A stretch of 34,953 bases of DNA from an uncultured Prevotella sp. (GCA_900322175.1 ONYZ01000039.1:1-34953), one strand, 5' to 3'. Shown: positions 18,934 to 25,355, numbered from the stretch's first letter. A program made the numbers and translations. Notes: generated by a model from the letters alone, not told the origin.

Positions 18934-18963
18934 TTGGTGTTTACGAAATAATTCGTATTTTTG
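18934..18963 (+). promoter_or_regulatory. Promoter of the DUF4827 gene
   Basis: TTGG (18934-18937) and TATTTTTG (18956-18963), 18 nt apart, fit the -33/-7 consensus. The predicted transcript start is only about 15 nt before the ATG at 18985. Confidence 0.65.
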
Positions 18964-18984
18964 CACCATCAATATGAATATAAG

Positions 18985-19632
18985 ATGAAGAAGATACTGT
19001 TTATCATGATAGCTTTTGCCGCTGTTCTCAGCAGTTGTAACGACTACGAGACCTACGGCGACAAGAAGGAGAAGGAGCGCAATGCGATAGCCAAGTTCAT
19101 TTCCGACTCATCCATCGTTGTCATCAGCGAAGACCAGTTCAATCAGCAGAACTACACCACCAATCTTACTCGCAATGAGTTTGTAAAGCTCGACAAGAGT
19201 GGTGTGTATATGCAGATTGTACGTAGTGGATGCGGTACAATGCTGCAGGATGGCGAGTCAACCCATTTGGTATGTCGTTTCTCTGAGTACGACATCCTCG
19301 ACGACACTACTGCTGTATGCAACAACAATGCTAATTTGGCAATATATGGCAAGTCGGTAGTATCCATGCCAGATATTATCCAGGTTACGCGCTCTAGCGG
19401 CTCTTACACTGCCTCTTTCGAGAGTGGTGTGATGTACACCGTTTACGGCAGCGCTTCAGTACCTTCAGGTTGGCTGGTTCCACTGTCTTACATCAAGGTG
19501 GGTCGTCCTCAGTCTCCTAGCGACCAGAGTGCCAAGGTACGTCTTATCGTGCCTCATTCTCAAGGTCACGCCACGGCATCCAGCAATGTTATGCCGTACT
19601 ATTATGAAATAACGTATCAACGAGAATCATAA
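18985..19632 (+). CDS. DUF4827 family lipoprotein
   Basis: 215 residues from ATG 18985. An upstream in-frame TTG would place the promoter's -7 box inside the gene, so it is rejected. The signal peptide MKKILFIMIAFAAVLSSC ends in Cys18, giving a lipoprotein. The rest is a single globular domain with a VRSGCGTML segment and no enzymatic motif I recognise. I assign DUF4827 from overall resemblance and from its place between the DHH phosphoesterase gene and glmM, an order I recall from other Bacteroidales. Function is unknown; an FKBP-like fold has been suggested for relatives, which I cannot confirm. Confidence 0.72.
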   Translation: MKKILFIMIAFAAVLSSCNDYETYGDKKEKERNAIAKFISDSSIVVISEDQFNQQNYTTNLTRNEFVKLDKSGVYMQIVRSGCGTMLQDGESTHLVCRFSEYDILDDTTAVCNNNANLAIYGKSVVSMPDIIQVTRSSGSYTASFESGVMYTVYGSASVPSGWLVPLSYIKVGRPQSPSDQSAKVRLIVPHSQGHATASSNVMPYYYEITYQRES

Positions 19633-19651
19633 CGGTTTTTTATATAGTATT

Positions 19652-21025
19652 ATGACACTGATTAAATCTATTTCTGGCATCCGCGGTACAATCGGCGGAC
19701 GCACTGGCGACACGCTAAACCCTTTAGACATTGTAAAGTTCACTACTGCCTATGCGCAGTTCATTGGTGGCAAGAAGATTGTTGTAGGCCGCGATGGCCG
19801 TATCTCTGGCCTGATGGTTCGCAACGTTGTTGTGGGCACCCTCATGGGCATGGGCTATGATGTAATAGATATTGGCTATGCCACAACCCCAACTACCGAG
19901 TTGGCAGTACGCATGGCAGGTGCTGATGGTGGTATCATCATCACCGCATCGCACAATCCACGTCAGTGGAATGCACTTAAGCTTCTCAACCGCGAGGGCG
20001 AGTTCCTTACAGCAGCCGATGGTGCTGAGGTACTGCGTATGGCCGAGGCTGAGGACTTCAACTATGCCGAGGTTGACCATCTTGGCTCGCTCACCATCGA
20101 TGATAGCTACAACCAGCGCCACATCGACTCTGTGCTTGCACTCAAGCTTGTGGATGTCGAGGCTGTCAAGGCTCGCAAGTTCCGTGTATGTGTAGATACC
20201 ATCAACTCTGTAGGTGGTATCATCCTGCCCGATCTGTTCAAGGCTCTCGGTGTAGACTACGAGATACTTAACGGTGAGTGTACAGGCGACTTTGCCCACA
20301 ATCCAGAGCCCCTCGAGAAGAATCTCCAGGGCATCATGGACAAGATGAAGCAGGGTGGATTCGATCTTGGTATCGTTGTCGACCCAGATGTCGACCGTCT
20401 TGCATTCATCAGCGAGGACGGCACTATGTTTGGCGAGGAGTACACACTCGTGTCAGTAGCCGACTATGTGCTCAGTCACACTGTAGGTAACACAGTATCT
20501 AACCTCTCTTCTACACGTGCCCTGCGCGACGTTACTGAGAAGCATGGTGGCAAGTACACCGCTGCTGCAGTAGGCGAGGTTAATGTTACTACCAAGATGA
20601 AGGAAGTAGGTGCCGTTATCGGTGGCGAAGGCAATGGTGGAGTTATCTATCCTGAGAGCCACTACGGTCGCGATGCCCTCGTAGGTATTGCCCTGTTCCT
20701 GTCTAGTCTGGCTCAGAAGGGCTGTAAGGTCAGCGAGCTCCGCGCCACATTCCCTGAGTATCAGATAGCCAAGAACCGCATCGACCTCACACCTGATACC
20801 GATGTTGACGCTATTCTGGTCAAGGTCAAGGAGATGTTTGCCAAGGACAACAGCGCTGTTGTCAACGATATCGACGGCGTTAAGATCGACTTCCCCGATC
20901 GTTGGGTACACCTGCGCAAGTCAAACACCGAGCCAATCATCCGCGTCTACAGCGAGGCTCAGACCATGGAGCAGGCCGACGAACTAGGCAAGCAGCTCAT
21001 GCAAGTAGTCTACGACATGCAGTAA
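19652..21025 (+). CDS. glmM: Phosphoglucosamine mutase
   Basis: 457 residues of the alpha-D-phosphohexomutase superfamily. The enzyme converts glucosamine 6-phosphate to glucosamine 1-phosphate for UDP-GlcNAc, peptidoglycan and LPS synthesis. Visible motifs are the phospho-serine loop TASHNP with S100, metal-binding DPDVDR (244-249), the sugar-binding GEGNGG segment near 329, and the phosphate-binding loop SNTEPIIRV near 421. The Ile after ISGIRG and the SNTEP loop are compatible with GlmM or with a phosphomannomutase/phosphoglucomutase; length and the Bacteroidales gene order favour GlmM. It lies 19 nt after the DUF4827 gene. Confidence 0.85.
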   Translation: MTLIKSISGIRGTIGGRTGDTLNPLDIVKFTTAYAQFIGGKKIVVGRDGRISGLMVRNVVVGTLMGMGYDVIDIGYATTPTTELAVRMAGADGGIIITASHNPRQWNALKLLNREGEFLTAADGAEVLRMAEAEDFNYAEVDHLGSLTIDDSYNQRHIDSVLALKLVDVEAVKARKFRVCVDTINSVGGIILPDLFKALGVDYEILNGECTGDFAHNPEPLEKNLQGIMDKMKQGGFDLGIVVDPDVDRLAFISEDGTMFGEEYTLVSVADYVLSHTVGNTVSNLSSTRALRDVTEKHGGKYTAAAVGEVNVTTKMKEVGAVIGGEGNGGVIYPESHYGRDALVGIALFLSSLAQKGCKVSELRATFPEYQIAKNRIDLTPDTDVDAILVKVKEMFAKDNSAVVNDIDGVKIDFPDRWVHLRKSNTEPIIRVYSEAQTMEQADELGKQLMQVVYDMQ

Positions 21026-21047
21026 ATCCTCTGTATATATGCTAATA

Positions 21048-21080
21048 ATCCCATCGCTCTGAGTGATGGGATCTTTTTTA
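21048..21080 (+). terminator. Terminator between glmM and the convergent DUF4421 gene
   Basis: ATCCCATC (21048-21055) pairs with GATGGGAT (21065-21072), followed by a T-run. The stop codon of the convergent gene lies inside the T-run, so the site serves the plus strand best. Confidence 0.85.
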
Positions 21081-22202
21081 TAATCTGATGCCAAAAGAAG
21101 TGTTGACGAACCAGTCGTTCAGATATCCGTGGGTGTCGCTGTGATGATAACGGATATTGTTGAACTGGCCGTAAGTATTGATGAAGTACCTCCCAAAATT
21201 ATAAGTTAGCGACATACGCGCATCGAAACCTATACTGATGCCACTGTTGAATGTCTTTTCTGCCAGAGGTGTTATACGCACCCTTTCATAGAACCACTCG
21301 TCCCACTCCTCGTCGGTAATGTCTGGATCCCAGAAGTATATGTCTTCCATCAGTTCTTCCACGTTGGTTGTATAGGCGTATGCCTTCAGCTTGTTCACAA
21401 AGGTTAGCATTGGCATGGCCAGTATGTTTATCAGCAGTCCGCGTGCAGGCACCCAGTTGTATGCATATCCCACGCCCGCACTGCCTTGCCACAGTTTCAC
21501 CTTGCCTAATCCCTGCATCAGATATACCAGATCGCCATTATGGTCGGTAGCATAGTTGATATGAGTATAGTTGTACATCAGCCCGACCATCAGCGAACCC
21601 GCCGAACGCTTCTGTATTACCGACTGGTCGTAGGCTGCAGCATACGAGAACTTCTTGCCATTAAACAGGTAATATCCGTCGGCTATCAGCGTTCTCACGC
21701 GTATGGGGTCTATCAGTTCTACTTTTTCCCAGGCGTCTTTATGGTCTTCATCTATTAAGTCGCTGGTAAGGTTTAGGCTAGGGTTACTGTTCTCAATCGT
21801 GCGTATGCGCACGTTTACTCCGTATGCACCGCCTGTGGCACCAAAGGTAAGGCTGCTACCTTTGTCGCCGCCCACGTTCACCGTATAGCCCACGCCATAG
21901 CCTCTATATCCGGCCCACAGTCCTACATACTGCGAAGGTGTAGACTTTAGGTATGGTGTGGCACTATAGTCCATATCGGCCATCGTTCCCTTGCTGTTCA
22001 TGCTCACGATAGTCTGGTACACGTTGCCCCTTGCTATTATCTGCCATGGTCTCTTAGGTGCATCTATATAGCGCCGGTCCAGTCCCTTCACCGACATCGA
22101 GTCGATAAAGGTCCCCACTTTCCGTATAAAGCTCTCCTGCGCCATCGTCTGCCCACAGAGGCCGACGACCATCACCAGCAATATGTATTTCAGTGGTTTC
22201 AT
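21078..22202 (-). CDS. DUF4421 family outer-membrane-type protein
   Basis: 374 residues. A cleavable signal peptide (MKPLKYILLVMVVGLCGQTMAQ, no lipobox) is followed by alternating aromatic/hydrophobic beta strands and a C-terminus ending in SFGIRL, as in outer-membrane barrels. I recognise the DUF4421 pattern (DRRYIDAPKRPWQI, then VGLWAGYRGYGVGYTVN). No catalytic motif is visible, and the molecular role is unknown. Upstream, on the minus strand, lies a degraded copy of the island's intergenic repeat, so this gene marks the border between core chromosome and the accessory island. Confidence 0.75.
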   Translation of the reverse strand: MKPLKYILLVMVVGLCGQTMAQESFIRKVGTFIDSMSVKGLDRRYIDAPKRPWQIIARGNVYQTIVSMNSKGTMADMDYSATPYLKSTPSQYVGLWAGYRGYGVGYTVNVGGDKGSSLTFGATGGAYGVNVRIRTIENSNPSLNLTSDLIDEDHKDAWEKVELIDPIRVRTLIADGYYLFNGKKFSYAAAYDQSVIQKRSAGSLMVGLMYNYTHINYATDHNGDLVYLMQGLGKVKLWQGSAGVGYAYNWVPARGLLINILAMPMLTFVNKLKAYAYTTNVEELMEDIYFWDPDITDEEWDEWFYERVRITPLAEKTFNSGISIGFDARMSLTYNFGRYFINTYGQFNNIRYHHSDTHGYLNDWFVNTSFGIRL

Positions 22203-22252
22203 TTCTACCCGTTTTTCTTTGTATTACATATCCTCCAAAACTCGGTCATTTC

Positions 22253-22364
22253 GCGCACGAGGCTTTTTATATTTAGTTGTTATGTGTGATATAATCAGGA
22301 AATCCGACCCCATAATGTCCTTGGTTGCACTTTAAAAAAGATCAAAGACCTGTGATCTAAATCA
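22253..22364 (-). repeat. Intergenic repeat copy R1 (degraded, left border of the array)
   Basis: The tail ATTTAGTTGTTATGTG, the gatATAATCAGG core and the GATCAAAGACCTGTGATCT segment match the other copies. Only the right arm of the 13-bp hairpin remains, in altered form (ACGAGGCTTTTT). The stop codon of the minus-strand gene at 22362 lies inside the repeat. Confidence 0.75.
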
Positions 22365-22598
22365 CGAAACCCTTGCGGTTTTCAGTTCGTTTTGCAGGAA
22401 GGAGTACACATATCCTGGGCTCTGATAGTATAGACCTGTAGCATCGTCTTGTAGGCGCTCGAAGGTTTCAGAGGTGTAGATAACATCGATTGCCTCCTCA
22501 GGCGTGTAGTGGTATTCGTCCACTAGATAACTGGCCAATTCGGTGGTCAGTTCGTCCTTCATCAGCTGTATCTGTTTAGGGGTCAAGCGGGTAGTCAT
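22362..22598 (-). CDS. Small hypothetical protein, partner of DUF3791
   Basis: 78 residues from ATG 22598 (MTTRLTPKQIQLM). A longer frame to 22667 overlaps the upstream gene and lacks support. The protein is helical and acidic with conserved-looking TPEEAIDVIYTSETF and YYQSPGYVYSFLQ segments that I associate with small Bacteroidales proteins of unknown function. It lies 49 nt after the DUF3791 gene on the same strand, so they form a pair of toxin-antitoxin size and layout. No toxin fold can be assigned. Confidence 0.7.
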   Translation of the reverse strand: MTTRLTPKQIQLMKDELTTELASYLVDEYHYTPEEAIDVIYTSETFERLQDDATGLYYQSPGYVYSFLQNELKTARVS

Positions 22599-22647
22599 AA
22601 GCACTTTAATAGTTTTAGGGCACGCTCGGTGCTGTGGTAGAGCTTGG

Positions 22648-22872
22648 TCATCGCAACTGTCCTCCATTGTTTAGGCAGACCTGTGCCAGAACGTCCACCG
22701 TGTCAGGAAACGACTGTGTGTGTAGCACACCGTAATGCTCTCTCAGGTGTTCCATGCCCTTGAAACGCTTCAGGTAGGCGTAGGCCTGTCGAGGCTGTAT
22801 GCCGAAGCGGAGGGCGAACTCACTGATAAGTGCCACCATAAAGCCGATGATATTTCTTTCTTCGCGTGCCAT
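22648..22872 (-). CDS. DUF3791 domain protein
   Basis: 74 residues, mostly helical, with the pattern typical of DUF3791 (ISEFALRFGIQPRQAYAYLKRF, then YGVLHTQSFPDTVDVLA). In other Bacteroidetes and Firmicutes, DUF3791 genes often precede a second small gene such as DUF3990 in toxin-antitoxin-like pairs; here the partner is a different 78-residue protein. A promoter lies 29 nt upstream (22901-22932) and a second one lies beyond a strong hairpin (23042-23073), giving a long alternative leader. Confidence 0.75.
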   Translation of the reverse strand: MAREERNIIGFMVALISEFALRFGIQPRQAYAYLKRFKGMEHLREHYGVLHTQSFPDTVDVLAQVCLNNGGQLR

Positions 22873-22900
22873 AATCCTAATTATTTAGCGTTTACGGGTG

Positions 22901-22932
22901 CAAAGATACGAATAAGTGAGTAAAATTCCAAA
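22901..22932 (-). promoter_or_regulatory. Proximal promoter of the DUF3791 pair
   Basis: On the minus strand TTTG (22932-22929), 20 nt and TATCTTTG (22908-22901) match the Bacteroidetes consensus exactly. Confidence 0.7.
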
Positions 22933-22967
22933 TTTTATTTGAGAATTTTCGTAATCGCGAAGCGCTT

Positions 22968-23019
22968 GCTACTGTAAGGACGCAAGAACGTGAGTATCTT
23001 CTTGCGTCCCTTCGGTAGC
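22968..23019. repeat. Strong hairpin in the DUF3791 leader
   Basis: An 11-bp perfect stem GGACGCAAGAA (22978-22988)/TTCTTGCGTCC (22999-23009) is flanked by an outer GCTAC/GTAGC stem (22968-22972/23015-23019). It lies between the two promoters of the DUF3791 gene, without a U-run on the minus strand. Nearby GC-rich words (CTCGCGCTCGG) look like fragments of dispersed repeats. Confidence 0.75.
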
Positions 23020-23041
23020 ATAGCCGAGCGCGAGCGGAGAT

Positions 23042-23073
23042 CAAAGATACGATGATTATTTGAAACTTGCAAG
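23042..23073 (-). promoter_or_regulatory. Distal promoter attached to repeat R2a
   Basis: TATCTTTG (minus 23049-23042) and CTTG (23073-23070) are 20 nt apart. The spacer and flanks are nearly identical to those of the HEPN and DUF6722-like promoters, including two TTGCAA palindromes upstream. Confidence 0.7.
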
Positions 23074-23085
23074 TGTTTTGCAATA

Positions 23086-23219
23086 AAAATGCCTCGCACC
23101 ATATTCCGATGCGAGGCATTTTACATTTAGTTGTTATGTGTGATATGATCAGGAGATCCGTCCCCGTGATTGTCTTGATCGCACTTTGAAAAAGATCAAA
23201 TACCTGTCCCCGTGATCTC
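23086..23219 (-). repeat. Intergenic repeat copy R2a (full length)
   Basis: A 13-bp hairpin arm pair AAAATGCCTCGCA/TGCGAGGCATTTT (23086-23098/23110-23122) is followed by the full tail: ATTTAGTTGTTATGTG, GATATGATCAGGAG, TCCCCGTGAT, CTTGATCGCAC, and the second GATCA...CCTGTCCCCGTGATC hairpin. No gene lies in this 444-bp gap (22873-23316); it holds repeats, promoters and the leader hairpin. Confidence 0.88.
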
Positions 23220-23220
23220 A

Positions 23221-23310
23221 GCAAGTGTTTTGCAATAAAAATGCCCCCGCATTGTATTCCGATGCGAGGCATTTTGTATTATTTCTAATGTGTGATATAA
23301 TCACCGTAAA
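23221..23310 (-). repeat. Intergenic repeat copy R2b (partial, tandem to R2a)
   Basis: It repeats the promoter-upstream word GCAAGTGTTTTGCAATAAAA and then a hairpin (23238-23275) whose left arm has drifted (ATGCCCCCGCAT). A short tail (TAATGTGTGATATAATCA) ends next to the stop of the nucleotidyltransferase gene. It looks like a remnant of a lost unit between R2a and this copy. Confidence 0.75.
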
Positions 23311-23316
23311 CCATGA

Positions 23317-23637
23317 TCAGGCAGCAATGCCTGTGCGTATTACGTCGCGGTAGAGTATTGTGTCTTCCTCTTCAGACATCAAAACGGGTTCTATGAGCAG
23401 GCTCACTTTGTCTACGTCGTGCCAGAGGTCGGCCGAAAGTTCCAACCAGTCATTGTCTTTCAGACTAGGCAGGATGACTGCCACGTCGATGTCGCTCCAG
23501 GGATTGGCCGTACCCTTTGAGTAGGAACCGAAGAGATAGACCCGTGGCTCGCAGTCGAACCGCGCCGAAATCACTTCTTTGTATCGTCTGACGAGGCTGA
23601 GGGCTTCGTCTCTAGTGAGCACTTTTGGAGTATCCAT
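23317..23637 (-). CDS. MNT-type nucleotidyltransferase (HEPN partner, probable antitoxin)
   Basis: 106 residues with the minimal nucleotidyltransferase motif GSYSKGTANPWSDIDVAV (37-54): the GS pair at 37-38 and metal ligands D49 and D51. Such proteins pair with HEPN proteins. In studied pairs (MntA/HepT) the nucleotidyltransferase is the antitoxin and AMPylates its HEPN toxin. Here it is the second gene, and its ATG (23637) lies 67 bp inside the HEPN gene in another frame. No other Met precedes the motif, so the long overlap seems real and implies tight translational coupling. Whether this pair is toxic is not shown by sequence. Confidence 0.85.
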   Translation of the reverse strand: MDTPKVLTRDEALSLVRRYKEVISARFDCEPRVYLFGSYSKGTANPWSDIDVAVILPSLKDNDWLELSADLWHDVDKVSLLIEPVLMSEEEDTILYRDVIRTGIAA

Positions 23638-24008
23638 TGTTTAAACTTTTTTGTTTCGTCGATAAGATAGGCACTGCCTTTTTCGTTGAGCATCCGCGCC
23701 ACCTGACTCTTGTATTCAGGATAGCGCCCTGCGATGTACATGGGGGACATGATTTCTATGAAACGTCGCTGTGTATCGCTTAGTTGATCTTTCAGCCCGC
23801 AGCCTTCAAGCAGTCTGAAGTGGTTGTGCAGGTATATAGGTTCGTCATTACAACAGGCCAGCCAATAGCCCTTTACGAGCTTCTCCACGGCCTGATGGCA
23901 TAGGAATCCGATGTAAAGCCAATGCCCCGTCTTGTAGAGGGTCTCAGCGGTATCGATGTCCTCGTCCACTTGTTCGAACCATTTTCTTGCGATGTTTTCG
24001 CTTGCCAT
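23571..24008 (-). CDS. HEPN domain protein (probable toxin partner)
   Basis: 145 residues from ATG 24008; a longer frame to 24092 reads through the promoter's -7 box. The HEPN pattern is visible in ARKWFEQVDEDIDTAETL, YIGFLCHQAVEKLVKGY (about 32-48) and the terminal IAGRYPEYKS segment typical of PF05168 members paired with nucleotidyltransferases. The RX4-6H ribonuclease motif of active HEPN toxins is not evident, so RNase activity is uncertain. The last 22 codons overlap the next gene. Confidence 0.83.
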   Translation of the reverse strand: MASENIARKWFEQVDEDIDTAETLYKTGHWLYIGFLCHQAVEKLVKGYWLACCNDEPIYLHNHFRLLEGCGLKDQLSDTQRRFIEIMSPMYIAGRYPEYKSQVARMLNEKGSAYLIDETKKFKQWILQKCSLETKPSASSDDTKK

Positions 24009-24037
24009 AATTCTCGTTGTTTTATGCAATTCCGGTG

Positions 24038-24069
24038 CAAAGATACGATGTTTATTTGATAATTGCAAG
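24038..24069 (-). promoter_or_regulatory. Promoter of the HEPN-MNT operon
   Basis: TATCTTTG (minus 24045-24038) and CTTG (24069-24066) are 20 nt apart, with the same flanking sequence as the promoters at 23042 and 25148. Here the hairpin is about 80 nt upstream rather than adjacent. Confidence 0.7.
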
Positions 24070-24147
24070 TGTTTTGCAAGAAAAACGTACAATGATTTCC
24101 TTTCCTGGCTTTTTTTGATATTTTTGTGTGGGGGATTAATATAATGG

Positions 24148-24234
24148 AAATGCCTCGCATTATATTCCGATGCGAGGCATTTTACATTTAGTTGTTATGT
24201 GTAAAAAAGATCAAAGACCTGTCCCCGTGATCTT
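24148..24234 (-). repeat. Intergenic repeat copy R3 (short form with two terminators)
   Basis: Read on the minus strand from the stop of the antitoxin-like gene, the first hairpin is AAGATCA/TGATCTT (24228-24234/24207-24213) followed by a run of six U (24203-24208). The second is the 13-bp AAATGCCTCGCAT hairpin (24148-24183). The central segment of the full-length copy (GATATGATCAGGAG to CGCAC) is absent. The stop codon of the gene lies 10 nt away. Confidence 0.88.
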
Positions 24235-24244
24235 AATACATGCC

Positions 24245-24475
24245 TCAGCCAAGTATTTGCTTAAACATATCGTCCACGCTGTCGGCGTGATACACGCGAC
24301 CGTTCTTTACGTCATCCATAGCCTCACGGTATCCTGCCGTTTTGGTGATATCATACTCCTTCGGCTTGGCATCCTTTTGTACCTTCACCGAAGCAACACC
24401 AACCAACATCTTGCAGGCCTGCTTAACTTTTTTGACGAGGCTTTCGTCGGGAATATGTAATACTAATGTAGCCAT
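24245..24475 (-). CDS. Antitoxin-like protein without adjacent toxin
   Basis: 76 residues. The beta-strand start MATLVLHIPDES, a linker, and a C-terminal YREAMDDVKNGRVYHADSV / MFKQILG tail resemble Bacteroidetes type II antitoxins that pair with RelE/YoeB-type toxins. Such antitoxins are normally followed within a few nucleotides by the toxin gene. Here the stop is followed after 10 nt by repeat R3 with two terminators, and no toxin frame exists on either strand. It is therefore either an orphan (immunity or anti-toxin) gene or the remnant of a pair. Confidence 0.72.
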   Translation of the reverse strand: MATLVLHIPDESLVKKVKQACKMLVGVASVKVQKDAKPKEYDITKTAGYREAMDDVKNGRVYHADSVDDMFKQILG

Positions 24476-24504
24476 AATCTTTGTTGTTTATTTATTTCAC
24501 GCTG

Positions 24505-24512
24505 CAAATATA
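24505..24512 (-). promoter_or_regulatory. -7 box of the antitoxin-like gene
   Basis: TATATTTG on the minus strand, 30 nt before the start codon. The -33 region is AT-rich without a clear TTTG. This promoter is not related in sequence to the three shared promoters of the island. Confidence 0.5.
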
Positions 24513-24612
24513 CAAAAAAACATATAAACTGAAAGTAAAAGTGAAGATAATTTTTTAGATTGACTTATTTTTATTGTTTTCATTGTTTTCAACTGACACA
24601 CTTCCATTTAAT

Positions 24613-24699
24613 AAATGCCTCGCACCATATTCCGATGCGAGGCATTTTACATTTAGTTGTTATGTGTAAAAAAGATCAAAGACCTGTCCCCGTGATCTT
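24613..24699 (-). repeat. Intergenic repeat copy R4 (short form with two terminators)
   Basis: Nearly identical to R3: a hairpin at 24613-24648, the tail ACATTTAGTTGTTATGTG, and an AAGATCA/TGATCTT terminator with six U (24668-24699). It starts 23 nt after the stop of the 36-residue gene. Confidence 0.88.
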
Positions 24700-24721
24700 A
24701 ATGATCACGCTCGTCGCGCCT

Positions 24722-24832
24722 CTAAAGCAATCCATTCATTCTCAACCAGTGCTTTCCCTTAGGTGTGAGGCAGAAAAGCAGGAATAAAATGCATGGTACA
24801 CCATAAACCAAAAATATAAGATACATTCCCAT
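24722..24832 (-). CDS. 36-residue small membrane protein
   Basis: The product starts MGMYLIFLVYGVPCIL, forming one hydrophobic helix (about 3-22), and ends in the basic tail LTPKGKHWLRMNGLL. An AAAGGAGG Shine-Dalgarno sits inside the end of the upstream gene, whose stop is 2 nt before this ATG, so the two form a coupled operon. Tails of the form LTPKGK-W-L are, as I recall, seen in other tiny Bacteroidales membrane proteins of unknown function. Too short for most gene finders. Confidence 0.75.
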   Translation of the reverse strand: MGMYLIFLVYGVPCILFLLFCLTPKGKHWLRMNGLL

Positions 24833-24834
24833 AA

Positions 24835-25119
24835 TCAGTCCTCCTTTCTCTTTTTCTTATTTGTTAATACTAATCCAACTATCAATGTAGACACAGCAAC
24901 TACTGTACCAATTATATAAATAGTTTTGCTGTCATCCATATCTTTAAATAAAGAAGCTATCACAACACCTGTCGTGACAAATTTGGAAATGTCAAGCAAG
25001 TATTTACCTAGATTTTCAATCCAAGTATTTACCATTACAGGTTTCTTTTGTTCCATCATCTCCAACTGTGAGTTCAACTGGGGCTTCTGAGGTTTTGATT
25101 TCTCGCGTCTTGCGTTCAT
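24835..25119 (-). CDS. DUF6722-like small membrane protein
   Basis: 94 residues. A basic soluble N-terminus is followed by IENLGKYLLDISKFVTTGVVIASLF and then IYIIGTVVAVSTLIVGLVL, giving two membrane helices, and a KKKRKED tail. I relate it to DUF6722, a two-helix Bacteroidetes family, with moderate certainty. An alternative start at one of two Met codons at residues 21-22 would remove a variable N-terminus. It is transcribed from the shared-type promoter at 25148 and coupled to the 36-residue gene. Function unknown; size and company suggest a toxin, immunity or membrane stress role, which is speculation. Confidence 0.68.
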   Translation of the reverse strand: MNARREKSKPQKPQLNSQLEMMEQKKPVMVNTWIENLGKYLLDISKFVTTGVVIASLFKDMDDSKTIYIIGTVVAVSTLIVGLVLTNKKKRKED

Positions 25120-25147
25120 TTTTTACGTTTATTGCGATTTGACGCTG

Positions 25148-25179
25148 CAAAGATACGATGATTATTTGAAACTTGCAAG
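25148..25179 (-). promoter_or_regulatory. Promoter of the DUF6722-like operon, attached to repeat R5
   Basis: TATCTTTG (minus 25155-25148), a 20-nt spacer and CTTG (25179-25176). The stretch from the -7 box to the repeat hairpin is identical, or nearly so, to that at 23042-23090. Confidence 0.72.
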
Positions 25180-25192
25180 TGTTTTGCAAGAA

Positions 25193-25355
25193 AAAATGCC
25201 TCGCATCATTCTTCCGATGCGAGGCGTTTGCGTTAGTTGTTATGTGTGATATGATCAGGAGCGCTCTTCTCTGTGATCGTCTTGATCGCACTTTAATAAA
25301 GATCAATGACCTGTCCCCGTGATCTCTGAGATCAATGACCTGTCCCCGTGATCTC
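25193..25355 (-). repeat. Intergenic repeat copy R5 (full length, with a tandem 29-bp hairpin)
   Basis: The hairpin at 25193-25229 has one changed base in its right arm (GAGGCGT). The full tail follows. The terminal hairpin GATCA...CCTGTCCCCGTGATCT occurs twice in tandem, at 25301-25325 and 25330-25354, 29 bp apart. The stop codon of the surface lipoprotein begins 7 nt beyond. Confidence 0.87.

Noticed and set aside
18961-18984. Upstream TTG start of the DUF4827 gene
   Set aside because: It lies in the promoter -7 box, and the ATG at 18985 begins a perfect lipoprotein signal peptide.
22599-22667. Longer start of the 78-residue gene
   Set aside because: It would overlap the DUF3791 gene by 20 bp and add a Cys/His-containing stretch without resemblance to anything; the ATG at 22598 fits better.
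24009-24092. Longer start for the HEPN gene
   Set aside because: The added codons run through the -7 promoter box; the ATG at 24008 starts the HEPN pattern.
25301-25354. CRISPR-like repeat pair
   Set aside because: Two direct 25-bp copies are 4 bp apart with no spacer, and no cas gene is present; they are duplicated terminator hairpins.
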